Below, piece after piece: positions 24,063 to 32,586 of a stretch of DNA of 64,000 bases (positions are counted from its first letter, which is position 1; every line of letters begins with the position of its first letter). The translations under genes were made by a program, and so were the position numbers. Location of the stretch: NCBI RefSeq assembly GCF_014652455.1, contig NZ_BMYV01000001.1, positions 1,513,980-1,577,979 on the forward strand, given 5' to 3'. The stretch is from Litorimonas cladophorae. Its GTDB lineage: Bacteria > Pseudomonadota > Alphaproteobacteria > Caulobacterales > Maricaulaceae. The notes beneath the pieces are model-generated. The model saw nothing but the letters and a program-made list of their open reading frames with translations, searched no databases and was not told where the DNA came from.

Positions 24063-26723
24063 CCAAAAGCGCTGATAGGCGCGCCCGATCACGATCAGGA
24101 CAAGACCGAGCACCACAAAGGACATCGCACGCAACACGCCTTCCAGCCCTGCCATGTCGATGAGGAAGGCTTTCAATACTGTCGCAATGATGATAACTCC
24201 AGAGGCGATCCGCAGGGCGCGTTCCTGCTTCCAAACGCCCAGAGCTAAAAGCACGATACCCGCCAAGAGCCAGATGGCACTGATCGTCCAAAGCTCGAGA
24301 TCGCTGAACCCAATGTCGAAAATGTCGATCGCCGCGCCGTTAAACCCAAAGCGCACCATGGCTGTCATCCAACTTATCGCCCCAGCTAGCGCCAATCCGC
24401 CCAACGCATTGATATAGATATCGGGTCGCCGTCCGCGCGCGCGCCAGGCACAGAGGCCGAGGAGAACCGTTGGCACCAACATGCCGGTCGTCAGAGAGTT
24501 TAGGGCGATATTGCCAGTCACGACTTGCCCGTCATTGAACAAAGGCGACAGCCCCAACAAGGACCCCAGCCCGAAGATCGCAAGCGTGACGTAGGAAATC
24601 ACTTCTGCCATTTTGGACAGGACGACATTGCCGGCGAAACGTTTCGACAATCCCGCGAGCGTGAAACACAGACCCGTTGAAACTTGCAGACCCAGTTCCG
24701 CAAATCCGAGGCTCTCGGCATACACAATGCCGCCATTTGACAGGTGGCGGATTTGGAACACCGCGAAGAGTGCAAGGCCTGCGAGGGCTGCGGCTTCGAT
24801 GATCCCGTTAAGAAGTTTGTCGTGGTCGGACACAGCGTCGCGTCGATGCAAAATCGCGCCCGCCCCGCCCAAGATCGCCGTGGGTAGCGCGAGATAGACC
24901 CAGAGCGCATTTAACACGGGCCGCGCTGATAGGCTTTCCCCGTCAGGAAACTGGATCAGGAACGCATAGGCAAAGACGAGCCCTACCAATCCCAGCAACG
25001 CCAACCGCGCACCAGACAGACGCAATTTCCAAATGGCCAGAACGGCGATGATCGCGCCCAAGGCATAGCCAAGAGAAACAGGCAGGCCGTTGGACGCGAC
25101 ACTGACCGCGAAAGCCCAGGCTAGTGCTGCGCCGACAGTGAGGCTTATCGTCATAATCAGCGGCCGTGATTTGGCTTGGAAATAGATCGCTGCGGCGGCG
25201 AAGAGCACAGAATATCCTAACGCCCAAACGGCGTGGATACGGTCGACACCATCCATTGGGCCTTCGACATAAGAGGCGACGACACTGCCCAGGCCGAGAG
25301 CAACCGCAACGGCAGGCCAAAGACCCACGAGGTCTTCGAATTCACCTTCGCTGTCCGCGTCGCGTGCTTTTCGTAACGCAAGTAAGACCGCAATCGCCAC
25401 GGCAGAACCGAACATCAGATACTGAAAATTATCATCCGCGTAGCTCGTCAAAAATATGGCGAGCACGCCAGCCGTCAATAGATGCGCGCCTTGGCGTTTC
25501 AGAGCGACGGCAGCACCGAGTAATGCCGCAATCGTGGCGAACGATAATAACAATGTTGAAAGCGGTGAAACATCATCACGGAAGTATAAGGTGTCAACAA
25601 CACTCGCCACCAACAGCGCCGCAACAGCGCCCCAGAACAGCGCCAATGCTGGCTGTAAGTCCAGCCGCGCGAGGCTGGCTTCGCCTTTGGGGATGACTTG
25701 CGGCTTGGACTGTTCGGCCCACCATACCGTGACCCCAAACCCAATTGCGAGAAAGATAGCCCAGAGGACCATCTGCCCATTGGTCGCGGCTTTCATCGAC
25801 ATGGCCGACCAGCCCAACCAACCAAAGACCGTTCCCGTCGCGAGCCATCTCCATTTGGTGCGCTGCGCGACACCCAAGGCGGCGACCCCGATTACGAGTA
25901 AATATCCGACCAATGCGACAAAGTTCGGGGGATCGGACTGAATCAACAGCGGCGTCGCCATTGACGCCAGCAAGCCAATGGCGGCCAGCAGCGGGCCTTG
26001 GCGCAGAGACAGCCCCATGGCTGCAATCGAGATCACGCCTAGACCAATAAAGGCGACCGCCGCCGGAATCAGACCGTAAAGCGCGTGGGCCGCATAGGTC
26101 GCGCCCAGCAGGCTGAAAACGCCAACAGCCGAGAGCAATCCCGGGATAGACGCATTGGATTGCAGCGCCTTTTGCGCCTCACCCAATTTGCCTTTTAAGA
26201 GCTTCTCGTCGGAGCGTTTCAACCACTCCCCCGCAACCAGCAGAAGGGCACCCAATCCGAGGGCCATTACGATACGTGCTGTGGGACCGAAGAACCCAGC
26301 CTCGATTGAGAATCGGATTAGCAAAACTGCGCCAACCAGAAGCGCCAAACCACCCACCCAGACGGACCACTGCCCACCGATAAGCTCTTCGAGATTCCGC
26401 GTCGGTTTTTTGGGTTTCGGTTCGGGTTTAGGGGGAACTGGCTTTGGCGCACGTTTGACGGAGGCAACCTGTGTAGCCGCGACAGACGCGGTTTTGCGTT
26501 CGGGAGTCGCAATAGGTTTTCGGGTGGCTGGCGAAGCTTCTGGTTTAGGTGCGGGAGCCGTTCGGGGCTGCCCGCGCTCGGCTTCCAGCTGTTTCATACG
26601 TTCATTCAAATTCAGATTCTGCCGCTCCAGCTTGGTAATCCGCCCAGACGCCGTCATCCCCATAATAGAGCCAATGACAAGCACGCCGATGACGACGATA
26701 ACGAGAACTACAAGCATTTCCAT
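24030..26723 (-). CDS. Large DUF2339 membrane protein
   Basis: 897 aa. An N-terminal anchor helix is followed by a short coiled coil (ITKLERQNLNLNERMKQLEA), a Lys/Pro/Ala-rich linker (PKPVPPKPEPKPKKPTRN), and then more than twenty closely packed hydrophobic helices. This layout is that of DUF2339 proteins, whose role is unknown. Conserved entry motif: LEELIGGQWSVWVGGLALL. It is convergent with, and overlaps, the CaCA exchanger. Confidence 0.85.
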   Translation of the reverse strand: MEMLVVLVIVVIGVLVIGSIMGMTASGRITKLERQNLNLNERMKQLEAERGQPRTAPAPKPEASPATRKPIATPERKTASVAATQVASVKRAPKPVPPKPEPKPKKPTRNLEELIGGQWSVWVGGLALLVGAVLLIRFSIEAGFFGPTARIVMALGLGALLLVAGEWLKRSDEKLLKGKLGEAQKALQSNASIPGLLSAVGVFSLLGATYAAHALYGLIPAAVAFIGLGVISIAAMGLSLRQGPLLAAIGLLASMATPLLIQSDPPNFVALVGYLLVIGVAALGVAQRTKWRWLATGTVFGWLGWSAMSMKAATNGQMVLWAIFLAIGFGVTVWWAEQSKPQVIPKGEASLARLDLQPALALFWGAVAALLVASVVDTLYFRDDVSPLSTLLLSFATIAALLGAAVALKRQGAHLLTAGVLAIFLTSYADDNFQYLMFGSAVAIAVLLALRKARDADSEGEFEDLVGLWPAVAVALGLGSVVASYVEGPMDGVDRIHAVWALGYSVLFAAAAIYFQAKSRPLIMTISLTVGAALAWAFAVSVASNGLPVSLGYALGAIIAVLAIWKLRLSGARLALLGLVGLVFAYAFLIQFPDGESLSARPVLNALWVYLALPTAILGGAGAILHRRDAVSDHDKLLNGIIEAAALAGLALFAVFQIRHLSNGGIVYAESLGFAELGLQVSTGLCFTLAGLSKRFAGNVVLSKMAEVISYVTLAIFGLGSLLGLSPLFNDGQVVTGNIALNSLTTGMLVPTVLLGLCAWRARGRRPDIYINALGGLALAGAISWMTAMVRFGFNGAAIDIFDIGFSDLELWTISAIWLLAGIVLLALGVWKQERALRIASGVIIIATVLKAFLIDMAGLEGVLRAMSFVVLGLVLIVIGRAYQRFWLTDRAQDQPN

Positions 26724-26852
26724 GATGGGACGTTAGGCGGAATATGGGGTTTGGGGGAAGCGGTAATTGCGCGAGCCATAGACCTATTGAAGTTCCCGTA
26801 GTTGAGTTGGAAAAAATTGGACGCTGAACGGTAAGCTCTCTAAAATGAAAAT

Positions 26853-27581
26853 ATGTTCCGTCGTTTCCTATCTAAATTTATTTTCGCAATAGGGTGCTTT
26901 ACGCTTCTAGGAATAGTCTACATCGCAAGCTTTTATGTCGTCAGAAATGAACTCGTTCTACCATTTGAAAAAGCGAATTTCGGTGAAACCCATGCTTTGA
27001 GACCCGCATATAACGGACTGTATTATCCCCTGCGATATTTCACAGCGAATGGCTCATCTTTTACCCGCGACATCCCTGAAGAGTATCGAGGCATATTGAA
27101 GAAAAAAGAAATCAAAGAAGATGATGGGAAAAATTATCGTAGCGCAAACATTGATGAATTTGAAGGCAATTCGGTGGGCATAGGGTTTGTCGGGAGTCCC
27201 CGTACAATCAAAGCCTATGATCAAATTGAAAACGAGGTCTTCGTGAGGCTCACTTTTGGCCGCGCCTTAAGCCATGAACATGACCGCTTTATTAATAAAC
27301 TCACCAACTCTGAAGTCATAAACCTGATGGATGACCCAAGAATTAAAAGAATGGAATACTCTTCACCACAAAGATTAGCTATCCAACAAGCCTACGACAA
27401 ATTGGTTGGAAGCAAAAAGGAGTGTGCGAAGGCGTTCGAGCAAAACTACAAGGAGCAAGTACTCGAACATTGTCTTCAAACAGGCTATGCAAGAAACATC
27501 GGCGGAGGTTGCTTTCATCTCATCACTGATTTCGTCCACACGGCTGTTTTAGAACAAACTATCAAAAACTGTGAGACATAA
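26853..27581 (+). CDS. Membrane-anchored protein of unknown function
   Basis: 242 aa with one N-terminal helix (IFAIGCFTLLGIVYIASFYV) and a hydrophilic, Lys/Glu/Asn-rich domain with four cysteines near the C-terminus (KKECAKAF, HCLQTG, GGGCFH, KNCET). I recognise no family. Base composition is clearly more AT-rich than the neighbouring genes, suggesting more recent acquisition. It ends in a terminator shared with rpoD. Confidence 0.65.
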   Translation: MFRRFLSKFIFAIGCFTLLGIVYIASFYVVRNELVLPFEKANFGETHALRPAYNGLYYPLRYFTANGSSFTRDIPEEYRGILKKKEIKEDDGKNYRSANIDEFEGNSVGIGFVGSPRTIKAYDQIENEVFVRLTFGRALSHEHDRFINKLTNSEVINLMDDPRIKRMEYSSPQRLAIQQAYDKLVGSKKECAKAFEQNYKEQVLEHCLQTGYARNIGGGCFHLITDFVHTAVLEQTIKNCET

Positions 27582-27607
27582 AAAAGCCCCGCCGAAGCGA
27601 GGCTTTT
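27582..27607. terminator. Bidirectional terminator between the orphan gene and rpoD
   Basis: The stem AAAAGCC (27582-27588) / GGCTTTT (27601-27607) with an inner CGC/GCG is flanked by an A-run on one side and a T-run on the other. It can end transcripts from both convergent genes. Confidence 0.85.
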
Positions 27608-27613
27608 GATTTT

Positions 27614-29629
27614 CTACTGATCCAAGAAGCTCCGTAGCTTCCTTGAGCGGCTTGGATGCTTGAGCTTCCGCAGCGCTTTGGCTTCGATCTGTCTGATCCG
27701 TTCGCGGGTGACCGAGAACTGCTGGCCGACTTCTTCGAGCGTATGATCTGTGTTCATCCCGATACCGAAGCGCATCCGTAGGACGCGTTCTTCGCGTGGG
27801 GTCAGAGACGCCAAAACGCGTGTGGTCGTCTCACGCAAGTTGGATTGGATCGCCGCCTCAATCGGGAGGATTGCATTGCTGTCTTCGATGAAGTCACCGA
27901 GTTGGCTATCTTCCTCGTCGCCGATTGGCGTTTCGAGCGAGATAGGCTCTTTGGCAATTTTCATGACCTTGCGCACTTTTTCGAGTGGCATGGACAGCTT
28001 TGCCGCCAATTCTTCTGGCGTTGGTTCACGGCCAATTTCATGAAGGATTTGACGCGACGTCCGCACGATTTTGTTGATCGTTTCGATCATATGGACCGGA
28101 ATACGAATGGTCCGCGCTTGGTCCGCGATAGACCGCGTGATCGCTTGGCGAATCCACCAGGTTGCGTAGGTCGAGAATTTATAACCGCGACGATATTCGA
28201 ATTTATCAACGGCTTTCATCAAGCCGATGTTACCTTCTTGGATCAAATCGAGGAATTGCAGACCGCGGTTCGTGTATTTTTTCGCAATGGAAATCACGAG
28301 ACGCAGGTTCGCTTCGACCATTTCCTTCTTGGCCTGGCGAGCTTCGCGTTCGCCTTTTTGAACTTTCTGGACAATGCGACGGAACTCATCGACAGGCACG
28401 CCGGTCTCTTGCGCTAGTCCACCAATTTCGGCGCGAATTTTGTCAATCGAACGACGTTCACGTGCGAGATAACGATCCCACGCTTCCGAACGACCTGCCA
28501 TTTCGTCAGCCCAATTCGGGTTCAATTCACTGCCCAAATAAGCGGTCAAGAAGTCTGCACGTGGTACACCATTCCCATCGGCCAAACGCATCAGCTTGCC
28601 TTCGAGAGAGATAAAACGCTTGTTGATCGTGTAGAGCTGATCAATCAGCGCATCGATACGCGCGTTGTTGAGTTGCAGGTCTTTGATCTCGACGATGATC
28701 TGTTCTTGGATCGCGTCATATTCTTCAGCTTGCGGCTTGCGTAGCTTTTTGCCGTTCAGACGCGCATTGATGAGCATCTGCTGAAGTTTCTGGAAGCGTC
28801 CAAAGTTTTCTGAAATCCGGTCCAGTTTCTCCATGATTGTATCACGGAGCGCCGCTTCCATCGCGGCCATGGACAGATTTGTCTTATCGTCTTCTTCGTC
28901 CTCATCATCATCGATGGGCTTTTCACCCGGCTTATAGGTCCGCTCGGGCATTTTAGTTTTGCGTTCTTCGGCAAGGGACTCAAGATCGCCCTCTTGCTTT
29001 TCCAGCTCACCTTTTTCGATTTTCTCACGACGGACAGCCAAAGCCGAACGGTCTTCCTGAATATTACCGATGGAACGGTTATAGGTTGTGTCCAGATCAA
29101 TGATGTCGCGGAGGAGAATTTCGCCCTCTTCCAGCTCTTCGCGCCAGATCATGATCGCTTCAAAGGTCAGCGCGCTTTCGCACAAACCCCGGATCATAGT
29201 GGTCCGGCCAGCTTCAATCCGTTTTGCAATCGCAATCTCGCCTTCGCGCGAGAGCAGCTCAACAACGCCCATTTCGCGCAGATACATGCGAACGGGGTCA
29301 TCTGTACGGTCGAGTTCCTCTTTCGAGTTCCCGCCTTTAACAGCCGTTGTCGATGTCCGCGCTAGGGTTTTCGGCCCCAGCGTTTCTTCGTCTTTCTGGT
29401 CATGGACGGAAATGCCCATGTCAGAGAGTTGTGCAAGAATGATTTCAATCTCTTCGGCAGTGATGCCGTCGATGTTCATATGCTTATTGAGATCATCCGT
29501 ATGCAGCAGACCAGATTTCTTGGCCTCCACGATCATACGTTTTACGTCTATATTATCGAAATCCAGTCGTTTGACGACAGATCCGACTTCAGTCGATTGG
29601 GCTTTATCAGCCGCGGCAGTTTTGCCCAT
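27614..29629 (-). CDS. rpoD: RNA polymerase primary sigma factor RpoD
   Basis: 671-aa housekeeping sigma-70. Region 1.1 is at the N-terminus. Region 1.2 follows ([20 protein letters not shown]), then the long non-conserved acidic spacer ([12 protein letters not shown]). Region 2 has [20 protein letters not shown] and [13 protein letters not shown]. Region 3 and region 4 end with the helix-turn-helix [20 protein letters not shown]. The start follows AAGGTGG. It lies 113 bases downstream of dnaG, the conserved macromolecular-synthesis order without rpsU. Confidence 0.97.
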   Translation of the reverse strand: MGKTAAADKAQSTEVGSVVKRLDFDNIDVKRMIVEAKKSGLLHTDDLNKHMNIDGITAEEIEIILAQLSDMGISVHDQKDEETLGPKTLARTSTTAVKGGNSKEELDRTDDPVRMYLREMGVVELLSREGEIAIAKRIEAGRTTMIRGLCESALTFEAIMIWREELEEGEILLRDIIDLDTTYNRSIGNIQEDRSALAVRREKIEKGELEKQEGDLESLAEERKTKMPERTYKPGEKPIDDDEDEEDDKTNLSMAAMEAALRDTIMEKLDRISENFGRFQKLQQMLINARLNGKKLRKPQAEEYDAIQEQIIVEIKDLQLNNARIDALIDQLYTINKRFISLEGKLMRLADGNGVPRADFLTAYLGSELNPNWADEMAGRSEAWDRYLARERRSIDKIRAEIGGLAQETGVPVDEFRRIVQKVQKGEREARQAKKEMVEANLRLVISIAKKYTNRGLQFLDLIQEGNIGLMKAVDKFEYRRGYKFSTYATWWIRQAITRSIADQARTIRIPVHMIETINKIVRTSRQILHEIGREPTPEELAAKLSMPLEKVRKVMKIAKEPISLETPIGDEEDSQLGDFIEDSNAILPIEAAIQSNLRETTTRVLASLTPREERVLRMRFGIGMNTDHTLEEVGQQFSVTRERIRQIEAKALRKLKHPSRSRKLRSFLDQ

Positions 29630-29742
29630 GTGTTGGCCACCTTCGCGTGTTAAGGCCGCCTTATGGTAAAGACGGTCTTAAAATAACGTTAGCCCCGTCG
29701 ATTCTGTGTGATCCTCACAGAGCCGAAAGGGCTGTTAATTTC

Positions 29743-31566
29743 CTAATCGCGCGCTTCTTTCGAAGCCCGCATCGCACGGTGCATACCGTCCGAGTTGTCG
29801 CCCGATATGGTTTCCACCAATCGCGCGCGGGTGTCGTTCAGGTCAGCCTCATGTGGATTTTGTCCCAATAGGGTGTCGGCCTGGGCGTTCCAGAGTGCCG
29901 CGCGTTCATCCAATGTTGCGTCCGTGCCGCCCATCCCAGCCCTGATCAGGAGCCGCTGACGGGACAGAACACGGTAGTCCTGTTCCAATCCTTGTTCCTG
30001 TATATGTGTAAGAAGGTGAGTCTTTTCAACCGCTTTCGTCTGTCTCCACCAATCCAATACACCCCGTTGTATCGCCGCGCAGGCCGCATGAGTGAATTGA
30101 AGCTCAAAAAGTCGCTCATCGACGCGCTCTAAAAGCTCTGGAAACTCAATAATTGCGCCCATTAAGGTGGTTTCTGCACGCATATTTGACGCCAGCTTTT
30201 GCGCGGATGCAATTTGCATGGATTTATTGGCTTTGATTTCGCCTGTGTTTTTTCCTCCCGTTCGTTTGCCCCGATTGGCTTGCCAGCCAAATTGAGCATC
30301 GAAACGGGCGAGAAGTTCGGTTTTATAGAGGGCTTGGACATCACCATGTTTGATTTCCTCCAGCGCCTTATAGAGCCGTGATTTCAAGCCGGCCTTGGCT
30401 TCGGGCGTGTCGAGACGTTCGATTTCGACCTCTCGCCGCCAGAGCATATCCACCAGGGGAATGGCCGCATCTAACACCTGTTGCATTGCGGGTGGCCCCG
30501 ACGCGCGGATCAGGTCGTCTGGGTCTTGCCCATCCGGCAGCATCGCGAAGCGAATGCTTTGACCTGGTTTGAGCAGCGGCAACGCGCGTTCAATCGAGCG
30601 AAACGCCGCGCGGATGCCGGCTTTATCGCCATCAAAACAAAGGATCGGTTCAGGGCCGACCCGCCAAAGCAGTTCTAACTGATCTTCGGTCAGGGCCGTG
30701 CCCATCGGCGCAACGGCATGGGTGAACCCTGCCCGCGAGAGCGCGATGACATCCATATAGCCTTCAGCAACGATCAACCCGCGTGCAGAATTTTGCGGAT
30801 CGGAAAAGGACCGCCGCGCGCGGTGGTAATTATAGAGCAGCTTGCTCTTCTGGAAAATCGGCGTTTCTGGACTATTGAGATATTTCGCTTTCGCGTCTTT
30901 GGCCATCGCTCGTCCGCCAAAGGCCACCAGTCGCCCCCGACCATCATGGATCGGGAACATGATCCGATCGCGGAACCGATCCCATGGATCGCGCGAACGA
31001 TCTTCAGGCTCCACTAATAAGCCGGCTTCAATCAGCTGAGCTGGCATTGCGCCTTGAGCAATCAACTCATCTTTCAACGCGGAAAAGTTATCGGGCGCGA
31101 AGCCCATGCCAAAAGCTTTAGCAGCCGTTTTGCTTAGCCCACGATTGGTCAGGTAGTCGCGCGCGGCAGCGCCATCCGTGCGATAGAGGGTCTTCTCAAA
31201 AAACTCCTGTGCGCGCTCCATCCAAGAGATGGTCTCTTTGTTGCGCGCGGCGCGGGCCTCGGCTTGCGGGTCAGCCTTCGGCATCTCCATGCCTGCCATT
31301 CCAGCAAGGGTTTCGACGGCCTCTGGAAAAGACAGACCTTCGACTTCCATCAAAAACGATATCGCATCCCCATGTTTGCCACTGGAAAAGCAGTGGTAAA
31401 ACCCCTTCTCATCATTGACGAAAAAGCTGGGCGTACGTTCATTCGTAAAGGGCGAGAGACCCGCAAATTCGCGGCCTTGACGTTTCAGCTTCACATGGCG
31501 GCCGACAACGTCAGACGGGCGAACGCGCGCTTTCAACTCCTCCAGAAAATTATCGCCAAATTTCAT
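29743..31566 (-). CDS. dnaG: DNA primase
   Basis: 607-aa primase making RNA primers for replication. The N-terminal CHC2 fold is recognisable (FYHCFSSGKHGDAISFLMEV) but three of the four zinc ligands are replaced at exact spacing: S38, T41 and S62, with only C59 kept. The TOPRIM core is intact (LIVAEGYMDVIAL, then CFDGDKAGIRAA). A C-terminal helicase-binding domain follows. I recall the same loss in other alphaproteobacterial DnaG proteins, so it is probably a lineage feature. It precedes rpoD. Confidence 0.95.
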   Translation of the reverse strand: MKFGDNFLEELKARVRPSDVVGRHVKLKRQGREFAGLSPFTNERTPSFFVNDEKGFYHCFSSGKHGDAISFLMEVEGLSFPEAVETLAGMAGMEMPKADPQAEARAARNKETISWMERAQEFFEKTLYRTDGAAARDYLTNRGLSKTAAKAFGMGFAPDNFSALKDELIAQGAMPAQLIEAGLLVEPEDRSRDPWDRFRDRIMFPIHDGRGRLVAFGGRAMAKDAKAKYLNSPETPIFQKSKLLYNYHRARRSFSDPQNSARGLIVAEGYMDVIALSRAGFTHAVAPMGTALTEDQLELLWRVGPEPILCFDGDKAGIRAAFRSIERALPLLKPGQSIRFAMLPDGQDPDDLIRASGPPAMQQVLDAAIPLVDMLWRREVEIERLDTPEAKAGLKSRLYKALEEIKHGDVQALYKTELLARFDAQFGWQANRGKRTGGKNTGEIKANKSMQIASAQKLASNMRAETTLMGAIIEFPELLERVDERLFELQFTHAACAAIQRGVLDWWRQTKAVEKTHLLTHIQEQGLEQDYRVLSRQRLLIRAGMGGTDATLDERAALWNAQADTLLGQNPHEADLNDTRARLVETISGDNSDGMHRAMRASKEARD

Positions 31567-31691
31567 AATCTCAACTTAAGGGCTTTCCCCCGCGATAGCG
31601 AGTCGAGAGCGGAGTCGATATGATGTTGATAACTCGCCCCTTAACGCTCACTATGTAGAGAAGTAGGCAGCGCAAATCTGTTCTTTCGAAT

Positions 31692-31716
31692 TGAACCAAA
31701 TGGACCGACCCGCGTT
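31692..31716 (+). promoter_or_regulatory. Candidate EcfG-type promoter for the DksA-like gene
   Basis: TGAAC (31692-31696), a 16-base spacer, then CGTT (31713-31716). This is one mismatch from the alphaproteobacterial general-stress promoter GGAAC-N16-CGTT and lies 24 bases before the start codon. Confidence 0.4.
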
Positions 31717-31739
31717 CCTACATATGAAAGCGAGTATTT

Positions 31740-32057
31740 ATGACTGATCTATCCCATTTTAAAAAAGTTCTTACGGACCGCCGCGCTTATCTAACAGGTA
31801 AGTCGGAGGATATTGAGGATCAATTTGAACACTCAGGCGACGAGCCCTTTGACGGGGATAGCGGAGAGGTCAGCAATCTAGAGGTCTTGGATGATCTTGA
31901 TGAAATGGCTCAAAGCGAAATTCGCGCTATTGATGCTGCCCTTGGTAGAATCAAGGATGGCAGTTTTGGTGACTGCGTGACCTGTGGCGACCCAATCGAC
32001 GCCGAGAGATTGAAAACGCTGCCGCACACGCCCTTCTGCAAAACTCACGCGCCCTGA
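31740..32057 (+). CDS. DksA/TraR-type zinc-finger protein
   Basis: 105 aa. A helical N-terminal half rich in acidic residues (EVLDDLDEMAQSEIRAID) is followed by the DksA-type zinc finger GDCVTCGDPID with C79, C82 and C100. The fourth ligand position is H103 in place of Cys (FCKTH). It is shorter than E. coli DksA (151 aa), so it is of the small TraR/YbiI-like class that can bind the RNA polymerase secondary channel. It is a single gene, divergent from dnaG and convergent with the GDYXXLXY gene. Confidence 0.82.
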   Translation: MTDLSHFKKVLTDRRAYLTGKSEDIEDQFEHSGDEPFDGDSGEVSNLEVLDDLDEMAQSEIRAIDAALGRIKDGSFGDCVTCGDPIDAERLKTLPHTPFCKTHAP

Positions 32058-32088
32058 TCTATTTGGCGAGACCGACCAACGAGACCGC

Positions 32089-32586
32089 CTAAAGCGACGG
32101 CGGCTTAATTTCTTTGAAGTCCTCATCGGCCAGACCGACCAATATGGCACGGCCTGAGGGGGAAACACGGAATATGCCGTAATCGGCCTGTTCATAGATT
32201 TCGGCGGTACCATTTTGGAAATAATATCGCGGCGCGCCAAAGGTGACGCCGCGGCGCTGCCGAATATAATTTATACGTATTTCCCCATTCTCTAAGGCTT
32301 GCTCGTCTGCGAGCCGGGCAAAGCGGCCAACTTTCTTTGCATCTAGCGTCAGCACAAATTGTCCAGATGGCGGCAAATCATCCGGCAGCTCCCGTGAAGC
32401 TTCTTCGGCATAAGCCAAGGCCATAAAATCCCCCATCATCAGCGCGCGCGGGTCGACGGGGCGAAGATCTAGCAAGACAGTTTCACCTTCCATCTTGATG
32501 GTTTCCAACGTTTGGATTTGGCTCCCAAAAAGGCCTGCAATGCCCAGCGCACCCAGGCCAATCAAGCCGTAACGTAAAATGCTCAT
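32089..32586 (-). CDS. GDYXXLXY-domain membrane-anchored protein
   Basis: 165 aa. An N-terminal helix is followed by a periplasmic domain with the family motif in the form GDFMALAYA, preceded by LLDLRPVDPRALMM. The ATG at 32586 overlaps the stop of the upstream DUF2157 gene (ATGA), so the two are translationally coupled, the usual pairing for these families. An upstream extension of the frame lies inside the DUF2157 gene and is rejected. The function of the pair is unknown. Confidence 0.85.
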   Translation of the reverse strand: MSILRYGLIGLGALGIAGLFGSQIQTLETIKMEGETVLLDLRPVDPRALMMGDFMALAYAEEASRELPDDLPPSGQFVLTLDAKKVGRFARLADEQALENGEIRINYIRQRRGVTFGAPRYYFQNGTAEIYEQADYGIFRVSPSGRAILVGLADEDFKEIKPPSL

